A DNA stretch of 64,000 nucleotides from Volvox africanus (taxonomy: Eukaryota; Chlorophyta; Chlorophyceae; Chlamydomonadales; Volvocaceae): NCBI GenBank assembly GCA_030268105.1, contig BSDZ01000008.1, positions 3,782,001 to 3,846,000 of the forward strand. The letters are read 5' to 3'. The position numbers were made by a program, and so were the translations under genes. The notes under the pieces are model-generated. The model made no database searches. It worked only from the letters and a program-made list of their open reading frames with translations, and was not told where the DNA came from. This document shows positions 37,801 through 49,275 of the stretch, piece after piece (the stretch's first letter is position 1; each line of letters starts with the position of its first letter).

Positions 37801-39118
37801 GGTGGTTGTTAGGGGGGTTGTTGCTGGTGGTTGGGGTGGATGGATTTGCGGGTGGAAAGCGCTAATATGGCTCTTTCGGCGATACTAGCATGTAACGTTT
37901 TCCGGAGTATAAAAGCGGGTTTGGTTGATGTTGAGTTATACATCTGGGCGTCCATGACGAACCAATGACTAGGGATTCAGGGCGTCCTGGACGCGATTGG
38001 GGTCCGTGGGTGGAGATGCGGGTCCCACCACCACCTGGGGCACCACCTGTTCATTGAACTGTGGCAACCAAGGGTGTTGCGCATGCGCAAGCTGTGTGTC
38101 CGTTCGCTCCCTCGCACGTTCCAGTGTCCCTCGGCTCATGGGTTATTGCCACGTGGGTCACGCTGTGCGGCTTGGAGCTGACGGGGACTTGAAGATCGGC
38201 CGCAGCACCGCGGAGAGCCAGGACGTGTTTGGGGAGGGCAAATCAGGCATGGAGGTGATTGGAGACATCATCCGCAAAATCAGAGTTCAGGTAGGTGCAG
38301 TGTCCCGAAGAACTAAAGGAATGGAAGCCTTAGGGTCTCCTGTGCGATGCATCATGCGTGATAATACATGTGGTGTTAGGGCTTCATGAGTCAAGGGTTT
38401 AAGCTGGCCCTGTCATGGAGAGGTGGGAAATTTAGTAAAAGCATATCATTGGAAACGTTAGTGCTTGGCAAGAGCATCGGAAGATGACTGGAAAATGGCG
38501 TTGGTAACCGCAGGAAAATTCAGTGCCACCGATCATCAATTTTTTGGAGGGTCCCATTCACGGTCAGCTTATGTGAACGCGGCGACGGGGGAGGGGGGTA
38601 GTGGCGGCATTTGCCGCGGGGATGATGGCCACATCGCCACATCGCGATAACTTTGGGCCACGTCGCTGAGAGCTGGCTGTTTTAGTCATCCCTCTGACCG
38701 TTGCCGTTGTCCTGCGTATCGTTCCATCACTACCAGCACCATCCAAACGCTTTAATCCTTCTTGTGCATCAGATCTGCCCAGCTGCTCCTGCACTCCTGG
38801 GCTTGGTCCCTGGGTTCTTCACGACGTGGCGTCCCTGGCCTCTCCCCTTACCTTCGCAAACCGCATGTTCTCGCACGTCCCTTCTCCGCCCTCGGGGCCC
38901 CAATCCCGCAGGCGCGGCCCTGGGATGAGGTGTACTCGGAGATCGCGGACCGGGAGATGCGGCTGCTTGATGCGCTGGTTGGGGGCCGCGGCTTGGAGGA
39001 ACACATGGAGACGTTTTACCTTGCATCTTTGCAGCAGGCGGTTGCGGCACAAGCATGCATAGAGGTGGAGGGTGAGCAGCGCATGCCCTCGGTTGAGGGT
39101 GCAGACGCACAGCTCTAG
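31871..39118 (+). CDS. C2-domain class-3 lipase, HIL1-like, copy 2 (probably plastid-targeted)
   Basis: Fourteen exons: 31871-31906, 31976-32037, 32107-32388, 32631-32825, 33170-33315, 33901-34040, 34776-34866, 35041-35249, 35717-35779, 36348-36482, 36781-36959, 37615-37755, 38125-38290, 38912-39118. Phases agree at every junction, giving 683 aa. The N-terminus is basic and hydroxylated, with NPARRAKFRIAAA resembling a transit-peptide cleavage region. C2 domain: FMGVLVVELLSAANLRPAD to LPLRG, with FSDPYAIV holding a likely calcium-loop Asp. Lipase: AVISFRGTEQVKWKDIATDL, VVTGHSLGGALATLAAYEL (nucleophile Ser), SFGAPRVGNKAFAEEF, NSNDIIP (Asp) and GYCHVGHAVRL (His). The tail EEHMETFYLASLQQAV matches the HIL1 C-terminus. 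HIL1 releases fatty acids from plastid monogalactosyldiacylglycerol in heat; the same role here is inference. Exon 34776-34866 is the least certain. Intron 12 has a TGG microsatellite near 37777. Confidence 0.92.
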
Positions 39119-39223
39119 GCAGCGGGGGCATGGCATACCTTTAATTCAGAAGTTGGTGGCAAAGAAACAGCATCTGGAAGGAGAGGGGGAGGGGGAGGGG
39201 GCAGCTTTCAATTCTCCGACCGC

Positions 39224-39228
39224 TGTAA
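39224..39228 (+). terminator. probable polyadenylation signal of lipase copy 2
   Basis: TGTAA about 106 nt after the stop codon, a typical spacing for chlorophyte 3' UTRs. Another TGTAA lies near 39553. Confidence 0.45.
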
Positions 39229-39663
39229 GAGCTGCGTCGGGAGGTAACTGTGGGTGTGATCCACAGTGTTGTGCGACTGCAGCGGCTGCTTGGAGGTTCA
39301 CTGAAAGGAAGTGAGCGTCACAATAGAGGCAAGGAGCAGGTTGTGTGTTAAAAAAGCGATGAAGAAGGAACGATTAACAATGAATTAACGTTGATATGCA
39401 CACATAAGACAGGCCAGCATGTTGCCCAGCCCGGCTACAAGAAGGCTTCATGAATGGGCCCCTGGTCAGTGTCATGTGCCAAAGAGGTGGGTTGCAAATG
39501 AAACTCTCCTAGGGCCACCCGATGAAGTTGTCATAGTGACTTGGGTGCGTGTGTAAGGAGGCTGTCACTGCACTTACATGGGGGAAGATCAACACATGCC
39601 CATGTTAACATTGCAATGCTGACAGGTAAATCGTCAATATTAAGGTCAATCATCGCCTCGGAA

Positions 39664-40045
39664 ATCACCACCCGTCTAAGCGACCCATCAAAGATACCCG
39701 TCTAAGCCGCCAGTCTATGCCTCCAGTCTATGCTGCCGGTCAATGCCTAACAACTACTCTACCTGTCTATGCCACCCATATGAGCCACCAGTCTATGCCA
39801 TCAGCCAATGACGCTGGTCAAGGTCACCAATACATGCCGCCCATCTGTTCTGCCGGTCTAAGCCGTCCATCTATGCAACCGATCTATGCTGCTGGTCAAT
39901 GTCACCCATCTACGACACCGATCTATGGCACTCATCAATATATCCCGTCCATACTGCTCATCTATACTGCCCATCTGTCCCGCCCATCTATGCAACCGGT
40001 CTATGCTGCTGGTCCATGCGGCCCATCTATGCCACCAAGGACCAG
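39664..40045. repeat. degenerate minisatellite built on GTCTATGC / CATCTATGC
   Basis: Units of about 12-18 nt such as CCAGTCTATGCCTCC, GCCGGTCAATGC and CGCCCATCTATGC recur about 25 times with substitutions (TATGC, TAAGC, CAATGC). The tract is open as a Pro/Tyr/Ala-rich frame on the plus strand (39717-40088), but I see no flanking gene. I regard it as a minisatellite. Confidence 0.7.
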
Positions 40046-40588
40046 CCTGCTCTATGCGCAGGACCAGCCTAAAGGCATCCCTATATAAAGTGATTACAGA
40101 AATGTGATTACAGAAAGGCGCAGACATGAAACTGGGCACACAGTGGAGCAAATGGAAACACCCCGGTCCACTTACAAGGTAGGACACTCACTACAAAATT
40201 GCATCTTGCCATACATACAGGTCCTAACAAACAAACAGACGTAGCTATTTTGGCCACAGCTACATCACCAAACAGAATGACAGCTTGTCTGATGGCCAGG
40301 GATGACCTACATGTCTATCCTTGGTTGCCCTAAACGCATTGAAACCACCGCATTCAATACACATTATATCTACGAATCCCTTGCAACTTACTTATCCTGT
40401 TTTGGAGACACAACCCTGCCCACCACATACGCACACGACGTCTTTCACACAGGACATTTCACAGATGCTGATAAGGAGGATCAGAATTGCATAATTGCAA
40501 AAAAAACAGATATAAATGTGATCATAAGGCTATCTACATATACACTTTATGATCACTAAGAAAATCGAAAGCAAGTATCAGGTCTCCC
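40046..40588. other. spacer between minisatellite and palindrome, nothing recognised
   Basis: The stretch has short frames only. The sequence at 40302-40559 reads open for 85 codons on the plus strand without any known motif. Confidence 0.35.
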
Positions 40589-41484
40589 GAGATGACTATG
40601 GCCGCGCATCCTAGGTGTAAGAGCCTCCACCCGTGGCCCTATGCAATGTACGTACGTGCTGCTTGCTGCATGCTGTGCCTAGGGCCGGACTAGCTCCCCC
40701 TCATGACGGAGGTAGGTCATCCCCACTCCACCTGCCAGCAGTGCACATTGGTGCTCTGAATGCGCTCTGAAAAAGTGCATGAATCTGTAATGCCCACCAG
40801 GTTGTATGCGACCTCACCCCGACCAGAATGCCCGGGGAGCATGAAGGGCTGCAGGTCGACAGTGGTTGAAAACTCCACGTAGTAGTTGATCTTGGACCTG
40901 CCGAACCTGGCACCCAGTGCAGTTCTCAAAGCACTTGAGCGCCAGCACCAGGACGTTGGGCACAGAAAACAACCTAGCTGATGGTGTGGCCTCTTCATAG
41001 CTTCCGCACATGGTGCAGTAGTGCCTGGTGAGAGAATACACCTCCCGCTTTTCGTGTATTCTCTCACCAGGCACTACTGCACCATGTGCGGAAGCTATGA
41101 AGAGGCCACACCATCAGCTAGGTTGTTTTCTGTGCCCAACGTCCTGGTGCTGGCGCTCAAGTGCTTTGAGAACTGCACTTACATGTGTGCCAGGTTCGGC
41201 AGGTCCAAGATCAACTACTATGTGGAGTTTTCGACCACTTTCAACCTGCATGCTCCCTTCATGCTCCCTGGCATTCTGGTCGGGGGGAGGTTGCATACAA
41301 CCTGGCAGGCATTACAGATTCATGTGCTGTTTCAGAGCGTATTCAGAGTCATGCGGGGGAGCCAGTCCGGCCCTAGGCACGGCATGCAGCATGCAGCAAG
41401 CAGCACGTACGTACATGGCATAGGGCCACAGGTAGAGGCTCTTAGACCTAGCTAGCTACCTAGGACGTGCAGCCATAGTCGTCT
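40589..41484. repeat. large palindrome (inverted duplication), ~450-bp arms and 14-nt centre
   Basis: The left arm ends ...GAGAGAATACA at 41040 and the right arm starts TGTATTCTCTC at 41055, with 14 nt between. Both arms carry the same segment of a ubiquitin-specific protease gene, in opposite orientation. The innermost roughly 110 bp are identical. Outward the arms accumulate substitutions and indels, including about 40 extra bases in the left arm near 40710-40755. Recognisable pairing extends out to CTATGG-CCTAGG about 450 bp from the centre. Confidence 0.9.
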
Positions 41485-42450
41485 CAGGTTTCAGCTCATC
41501 GAGTTTCGGCATGGACGGCTGGTGAACTTGATGATGCTGACCACACGCATCCAATCACAAGCACACGGCAGCCTAGCGGCGCCCTCACATTCCAACACAC
41601 GAAACAAACGTGCACACACTCACCATGTCAATCGGCAGCAATAAGGTCTTGTACTCCTCAGCCACCCCCGAGGGTGTCACATGCTGGCCCTTGATGCAGC
41701 GCCGCCCATTTTGACACAGCCCGGTAAAGAGCTAGTTCACACACTCCACGCTGCCCAGATCCTGCACGAAATGAAGGACACAGCACACGTGCGTCAAACA
41801 CACTGTGCCAAAATGAAGGTGTGGAATGCCGCTGGTGCCCATGAGGCGCTCAGCAGTGACTACTGAAACTGTGAGGAAGGGAAGGAAGCCGTGCCACACG
41901 GCCCACAACTGTAAGGCAGACGACAGCGTATATCACTTTGCAGCTACTGCAACTCCCCAAAGATGCACAAGTGTGACAAGCCGTATGGTGCTGCTGCTGC
42001 TGTACTACTGCTGCTGCTGCTACTGCTGCTGCTGTACACACATGCCAAACACACACGGCCACGTAAGACCCCCACCCCACCCTACCTAATGACCACTCTT
42101 TCCACCCGTCCCCACTCACCTTGGCTTCACCAGGGCCCACTGCTGCCGCCTCCGCACGGACTGCCTGATGGGCGGCCGTGTCTGCTGCCGCCGATGAGCG
42201 CAGCACCGCGCACAGACTCGCCTCCTGCCCCAGCATCTCCAGAAGCTTCACTCAGAACTCCTGGGCGTCTTGTTGCCTGCCGGGCTTGAACGCCGGGGAG
42301 ATGTGGTCAAGCACGGACACCACCCATCAGGCGACAATGCCATACCGTCCGCTGAGACCAGCATCTCCTGCAGCTGGCGACCTGAACCCGAGGCCTTAAG
42401 TGGGTAGGCGCTCGAATGCCTGAGTGACATGCACGGCACGGGAACTGCCG
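40690..42450 (-). pseudogene. ubiquitin-specific protease (peptidase C19, USP7-like) pseudogene
   Basis: Read on the minus strand, fragments of a USP catalytic domain appear in the right order. Around 42310-42260 is FKPGRQQDAQEF, the QQDA box that follows the catalytic Cys box in USPs; the next codon is a stop (TGA). A segment with KLLEMLGQEA follows. Around 41720-41625 lies LFTG...EEYKTLLPIDM, resembling the LFRG and D-I-Q-L strand of USP7-type enzymes. Last, in the left palindrome arm (41040-40700), come YSLTRHYCTMCGSYEEATPS, VPNVLVLALKCFE, GRSKINYYVEFSTT and AYNLVGITDSC. Stops, a frameshift after CFENCT and absence of the Cys box and the terminal HYTAY motif show the gene is broken. The right arm holds a plus-strand copy of the same C-terminal part. 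Confidence 0.72.
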
Positions 42451-45073
42451 GAAGCCCGACAAGGACTGTTTGGGCACATCAGGGAAAACTGGGCGGGAGG
42501 GAGCGCTACTTTAGGGACATGGGCGTAGACTATCATGCTGATCAGGCGTGCTACACATAAGAACGAGACATGTTAGGCGCGAGAGCCGGGGCTCAGGGTG
42601 CTGTTGTGGCTCCCGGCGGTGTGCTCATGCTGGCGGCCTGGCGGATCCAGGCTGTTGGACTAGAGAGCTACGCGCTTCGAGAACGGGGTGGTTGCAACAT
42701 AAAGGAGAGCGAGATCCTAGGCGCGCGGACAAAGGGGTGCCCTCAAACCCCGGAGGTTACCGCGGGACGCAAAAGCACTTTCGTCGCGGCCAAGACGGCC
42801 AAGGTTGCGTTGTCAGGGTGACCTAATCATTCATATGCTACGTAGTATCTGAGATCTATGTGAAACACAACTCACTTGTAAAGTAGAGTTCAGGTAACAG
42901 GTGTAGGAGTTAGGGTTCGCCAACCCTACACCATATCCGCAGTCATTGCGGCCCGCCGCGTTGAGGCCAAGTTCTCGTTGCTGGTCCTGTGTATGCAAGC
43001 ATCAGATATACGAAGTTAAAAAATGTTTAAAACACACGCGGAAACAGGACCTTGGTTGCTTGGCTTGTGTGCACGATCCCAAACTGCCAGACAGCTTTCG
43101 TGAATTCGGCTGTGCGAAAACAATTTCTTATAATCAGATACTACAGCCAGGTGCACAAAAGACCTAGTAAATGCACACCTGAGCCTGGGCAAGCTCCGCG
43201 GGGATGTCACCCAAGATGGGGCAAGAAAGCCCGACACCAGGGCAGCGTACGACTCAGTCATTGAAGGGTGATAATGATGATGATGATAAACAAAACAAGA
43301 GAAGAAATTGAAGATAAGTGATAGATACGTGAACTCTGGGACACCAGGATTTGTACATTGTACGGATCGCGGCATTCGTTGTGAAATAAAGAAAGTCATC
43401 GTGATCATTTGCCGTTAGTTCCTCGGATTCTATATTTAAGGGCGGATTTACTTCTGGCCAGATGCTTGGCTCATATGGATCTCATGCTCATGCTTATTAT
43501 GATCGGTCTCATGAAGTGACAAAAGTGTGCGATGTCATTCACGTTATTCCAAGGATAGTGGATAACGCTTATGAAATGAATTCTAACGACTCGCCCGGAA
43601 ATGGGCCGCCTGATGAGTCAGCCGACCGCAAACAATGCTCACGCATGACCAGTGTGTGTGTGTTCTCAGTACTGTATTGATCTTCACAATACATTTAACA
43701 AATGAAGATTCTACAGAATCTTCTGTAACTTGCGTTAAGTCTCGTAAAAGTAGTAGTAGTGGAAAAGTGTACGTTCAGCCTACACTTCCTGATGATGTCC
43801 GCTTTCGGTCCGCACCCGTCCGTTGGATATGGATGATGGTTCTAATTCTTCTGAACTTAATCGGGGTTTCAGCTCCTGCGTCCGTATGGCCCCACCTGCA
43901 TATGGATATGATGTTACAGACACTTTAGTCAGAATTATTACTCAGGTTATGGGGTGTACGAGGCAATCATGGCAGCTGGCGTATGGTTCCTTACATACAC
44001 ATCGGCTGCAATCATGTTTACTATCGGTTTCTCCTCCATCTGAAAGCCCAACCGTTTGGCTTCAACAACGGGTTATGATTCCTATTGTGGATGGGAGGGT
44101 TACCAAAGGAAACATGCAAATAGGCGGTTATGCGGCTCCTACCAAGATCACATTCACGATGCATATGTTGTTAGGAGGCAGCCATACGGGTACGCTTTTC
44201 AATGCTTGTCTCAATGTCTTCGCGAGTTGATTACGTTGAGATGTAGCCACTCTTTGCTGCTAGAAGTGCAGGAACTGGATCTCCAGAAGGTATGGTCTCG
44301 AAAACGCTCCTGGGTTAGCTTACGCTGTACCAGCTCTGCTGTAGTAACTGAAACGCTGGCACAACTTTTACTTAATTTGCCAGTGCATCTGTTCCGTAAG
44401 ATAAACGGTACAGCTCTAGTAATTCATACAGCAAGAGAGTGGCATACTCACTCCAAACGCGTTGCACTGGAACACTAGGCAATATGGCTGAGCAAAGTTC
44501 GGATGTACTTCAGCCGTAAGCAATCATAATCCCACTAGAAAATCCATAGCAGGTGACCAGTAGTGTGCGCTTTTAAGGGTACGTTCTTCGATGCATTGCG
44601 TGCCCCTGTTAGATATCTACCTGGATGATAAACTTTACAACACAAACCAAGACGCACAAGAAATGAAACTCAATCTTCCAGGGATTGAGGATGATACACA
44701 ACATGACAGCGCCCGCCATTCCACTGTGTACGGCGCACCACCCAAGGGTAGGTTTAGCAAGTCAAGGAATGGCTATCGGTCACGGCTATCTCCACTTCTA
44801 TTCCAGATGTCGCTTAGTAGGCGTAACCACCTGACAATTCATGCTGGCTTGCGATTTCTAATGATACTATATTCTGCGGCTACTACAGACGTGCTGCAGC
44901 AACAGACCGCCCAAAACCTTCCTTGCGCCCCGCAACCTTTAGGCACGGCCCATTTCATCTGATAAATAGCGCTACATTCTCACTTGTTCACCTCTACGGT
45001 TTCGTTGCGTCATCACACGTGCGCATAATGAATTCCAACCCCGTTCTGCATGCGATGTCCGATTGGTCCTCCT
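42451..45073. other. intergenic region with fragmentary frames, no gene identified
   Basis: Several overlapping plus-strand frames (42570-42821, 43462-43680, 43635-43928, 43823-44230, 44056-44478) are open for 70-140 codons. They look more protein-like than noise in short stretches, and 43500-44500 seems less GC-rich than the neighbouring genes. None matches a family I know and I could not join them by consistent splice sites. A minus-strand TGTAA (plus TTACA at 44635-44639) may end the OEP24-like transcript. Confidence 0.4.
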
Positions 45074-47593
45074 TCAGACATCAAACGACACACCAGCAAT
45101 CACACCCGTTGGGTGCAGAGGGTCCTTCGAAGTGATCTTGCCCTCCAGAGTGATCTTGGGCTTGAGACTGTACGGAAAAACAACACACAGGCAAGCACAG
45201 AATGCACAATGCAAGGAAAGCCAAATGCAGGTAACCATCTAAATGGTATTCCATAGTAGTCTAGATATATATCGAAAATATAATATACATAGAAAGATCC
45301 AGTGGATGTACATCCGTATTTCCGTAATCAAAGTTCTTGTCTACAGGTAAACCCCATGCTCCACATACTATCCAGATATCTGTCGTACGTGTTGCAAGAC
45401 TAAGATTTTCGCCGAAGCGGCCACCTCCCTGGATGAGAAGTTATCCCCTAATACATAACAATAACTTACCCCGCAACTTTACCGGGTTTCACCTCTGCCA
45501 CGACCTTTAGGTCGCGAGCGTTAACCCCCGCGGTGCTCTTGATCGACACCTGCAGACATCAGACTTCCGTTGACACTGGACTCCCGGTCATAGTGCACGC
45601 AGATTATTAAATGACAACCGGACAGAATGGTAGCCTCCCTACCAAGCTCCAATACTTGACAACGATTGCTTCCCAGCTGCCTAACAAGGAATCTGCTAGG
45701 CAACTATCCAAACACTGAATTCCACTGTTAACATCACACTACCATCAAATCAGCCCAATACATACGGCGGTAATCCTGCATAAAAGCTATCATGATCATA
45801 GACAAGGCCACGTAGAAATTCAACCGGCAAATTGTATCCGACGGTGGCTACTTACAACAGACATGTAGAGTAACTCTTGTTACGGAAAACGGTCATCAAG
45901 CCCCACCCTGTGCTGTACCAGAGAAGGACACACCTTTCGTATTCGGATCGCAACATCTACATAGGGATGTGCCTACCTTCTTGGTCGGCTGGACCTCGTG
46001 CGTCAAGCTGGCCCCTGCGTTCTGGCTATACTTGACGCTCAGCTTCTTAGCCCATGAGCTCCCCACGTCAGTCGACAGGGTGCCAACGGTGGCTTTGGGA
46101 CCCTGCGGAAAGATGAAAAACAACGCTTTTTAGTTGCACAACATATCGGGAAGCTTGAACAACTGTGTATCGAGAACACTAGGAAATAATGTTGCATGCA
46201 ACCTTTGAACTCCTAAAGCTCCAGGAAGCGATTGCTCAATATTACTCCTCAGGGCCGCAATCATGAACTGCCCCCAAGCATTATTGAGTATCACCTATTC
46301 ACGCAACCCAGAACTCCTTGTTCAAACATGGGTATCGAAACGTACCGCCACAGTGTCGGTCTCCAGCTTCAACTTTTGCTTGCCGCCATTAAACTCCAGC
46401 GTCTGCTCGAGCTTGCCTGCGTAAGTCCATAGAAATCACGTCAAATATCGAGTGTTGATTTATTTCACGCTGTACGCTAAGAGCAAGGGAGCACAGCACT
46501 CGAACATCCTTAAAAAGCTGGAGTTTGCTGTGAGACATACAGCAAGAGACTCATCTCATTCGAGTACATGCATACAACGTGGCAGAACAGTATCTAGGTA
46601 CCAGCAGTAACAGGCAGGGGCCAACCTCGATATCGTGTCACCAGATGCGTTCAATGCAGTGCCGCAATACCCTCACCCTTGCGAGACTGGAAGCAGTAGC
46701 TTGGCTCCAGCTCCCAGGCAAACTTCTTATTCTTGACGACGTGCTGTTTCCACTGCAAAACAAGTGTAGCAAGGCAATAATATGGGGATAGAATATATTG
46801 CAATATATTCATAAAAAACTGATTGACAATAAGCATAGATATGCAATAATGGCCGAGGTAACGGCGATTTGGTGATAGGTCTCGGCCTTCGCCTATCCCC
46901 GATGCCCACCCTTTCCTCTTTGCCACCCAGAAAACATCCATTGATCGGTTTATTTGCAAACTTAAGATTACCAAAAAATTTCTGAAAGCAACGCAAGAGT
47001 CTCAAGTGCTGATTCCGGCCTAAACCACGTGACAAAGGGACGCAATTATCATCTGATTTCAACAGATACAAATACGTCGCATAGATATGAGTGTTTTAAG
47101 ACCGTCCACGTAACGCTGTTGGCGTTATGCTTTTGGGCACTTTTTAGCTTGCCTGGACTTCCGGCGACGGCAACAGCTCCGTCTTCAAGGTTGGGATCTT
47201 CTGCTTAATCTTGAACTCACCCCCGTTGATCTTCCATTCGCCCTTGAGCTCCAGGTCCTGTACGCAACGTGGAAACGCTTTTTCTCTCCAACACTCGTGA
47301 GGAAGGCCCGGCTCACCCAGTCCCACCTTCTTCTGCACATCATAAGTAATGCTCCAGTCTTTGCCTTCTAGCTCCACATTCAGTTGATTTGCAGGGCTTG
47401 TAAGCTTCAGCTTGACCTGACGGCGGCCGTCACGCAAGAGTTGTGTCAGATATGACTGCTATTAGAACACCAATCCCTCGGGATAGAAGATTGTACCTAC
47501 CCCAACGCTGTCCGCAACCTTCAATTTGCAAGAGGACTTCAGCGTCTTCTTTGTGACATCATAATCCGTCCCAAAATTCTTCAGCTCTGCCAT
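45074..47593 (-). CDS. OEP24-like plastid outer-envelope beta-barrel channel protein
   Basis: Eight exons, minus strand: 47593-47501, 47416-47327, 47257-47153, 46752-46677, 46416-46346, 46102-45977, 45549-45470, 45167-45074. The joined frame is 244 aa with consistent phases. Intron 3 would use a GC donor (CAG|GCAAGC); the others are GT-AG. There is no cleavable transit peptide. The whole chain is alternating short amphipathic strands, for example VKLKLTSPANQLNVELEG, DWSITYDVQKK, LEQTLEFNGGKQKLKLETD and DLKVVAEVKPGKVAG, ending in GVIAGVSFDV, as expected for a beta-barrel. FAWELEPSYCFQSRK recalls the FEPSYDF segment of plant OEP24, a 24-kDa non-selective metabolite channel of the plastid outer envelope. 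Size and lack of presequence agree. Identity is by pattern, so another beta-barrel family is possible. Confidence 0.68.
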
Positions 47594-49200
47594 GTCGCCA
47601 CGCATATATTGTCACGGATCTCGATAGTAGTCATAGGGAATGCGGCGGTTGTATAGCCTCCAAATCCTTAAAATGTACAACAGTCCAATCCGTACCGGTC
47701 CCGAATAATCACGCCAGGCTTTTACACAACTCAGCGAAGCTTGGCGACACGCTTATTTCCATTTTGTTATCTAATACCATAATTTGTTTCCTGAAAACCG
47801 TGAACGACGTTGATAAGCACGGGGTTTTGTTCTTTGGCCGGCGCACTATCGACTTAACCAGGTGAAGATTTCCTGATCTTTACAGAGTTCAAACTCAATC
47901 TATTATTTGTGGGTCCGGACGTCTTTGGCTGCACGTTGAAGATGTCCGCGACGGCCTTTTAGCTCATGTTAATGGACGGGACCCTTATCTCCGTTGAAGG
48001 TAAGGTTTTTGAGGTGCAGCAATCTTCGCAAGAATGCGCATTATCGCTTTTGCTCTGAAAGGTTACCCTTCGAATGTTATCAGCGGCGTCGTTTATCGTT
48101 GTATCAATTGCTGTTCTGTTGGTCACATTATCTCCGTTACCTGGATGCCGCGTAACCGTTGCATTTGTGGCTCGACACAGGACCTCAACCGGCAACTGGA
48201 CCTTCATCTCTTGGGACTGGCGAATCAAAACTTTGTTTGTTAGGAAAGGACGAATCTCTGCGGCGATGCGGCCGCAGCGGTCGCGCGTCCCGAGATTTGG
48301 CAGCACCACAGAGCCCGAGCATGACCACTGTGGGGTTGGTGACGCCATCGATACCCATAACCCTTCAAGGTCTCGCGGCAGTGGAGGTCCGCGATGTTGG
48401 AGATCAAAACTATGAACCGCGTGCTGTCCGCCGTAGTCTGGAGGATGGCGCCAAGGCGCGCAGGGCAGCGCTCCATGATGGAGCCAGCATATCGCGAACA
48501 AAAGTAGCTTCTGCAGCCGATCGGGTATGCCCAAATACGTATAACCTGCGTCGATTGGCTGAGGGGGAATGGGGCAGCCGATCTCGGAGCCTGCCAAGGC
48601 ATGATTATGGATAATTGTAAATTCACACCTTCAGGGCTTCTGGGAGTTTAAGATATTGCATCAACAACCTTTGGTCTGTTGACAACTGTAAAAGTGTCCG
48701 CGGCACAGCCCGCTCACACAGTATGCGGGAACTACATTACTTAGCATTCATGGTACGGCCATGAGCTTGGGACAGATCCTGGCCCGGGGCACGACCCCGA
48801 CCTTGCACTGGAAATGTATTCTTTAGTTAGTAGGGTCTCTCCTGCACACCTTGATGGCTTACCGGACGTCGTGTCACGGACTCTACAAACCTGATGGCGC
48901 AGGACCTGCTTGCAGCTGCTCAAAAGACGGATATCCGCACAGTGAAGGTACGCGGAGCCATTTGCTTGCTAGGCCGTCATGGCACAACAAAGGTTGCGGA
49001 CGCAGCACGAGTGGGAAATTAGCCGTCTGGGGAGAGGACATGTACGAGGAGATGTGGGTCGACGATGAGTATTGTGTAAGCATCGTCTTCCCTTAGGTCG
49101 TTTGTGCGATGCGACAAGCCACGTCAAGCTTGAAGTCTGCCCGCGTCCTTCCCAGGGGACCTGTTGACCAGGCTACGGTTCTCGCCAGCTGGCTGCTGCC
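47594..49200. other. spacer upstream of the kinase; 5' exons of the kinase may lie here
   Basis: A 212-codon minus-strand frame (47959-48597) and overlapping plus frames exist, but none has a known motif. At 48880-49078 two plus-strand segments (MAQDLLAAAQKTDIRTVK before a GTACGC donor, and EDMYEEMWVDDEYC before GTAAGC) look like exons and could be the N-terminus of the downstream kinase. I could not link them by phase. Confidence 0.35.
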
Positions 49201-49275
49201 ATCTTATTACGGTTTCATATATATGCCCGCTTGTCTTTCGGGATCCATGTTGACCCAAATCATCATCTTTGCCAG

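Noticed and set aside
47959..48597. 212-codon minus-strand frame as a gene
   Set aside because: Three overlapping frames on both strands are open here, none with recognisable motifs; composition explains it as well as coding.
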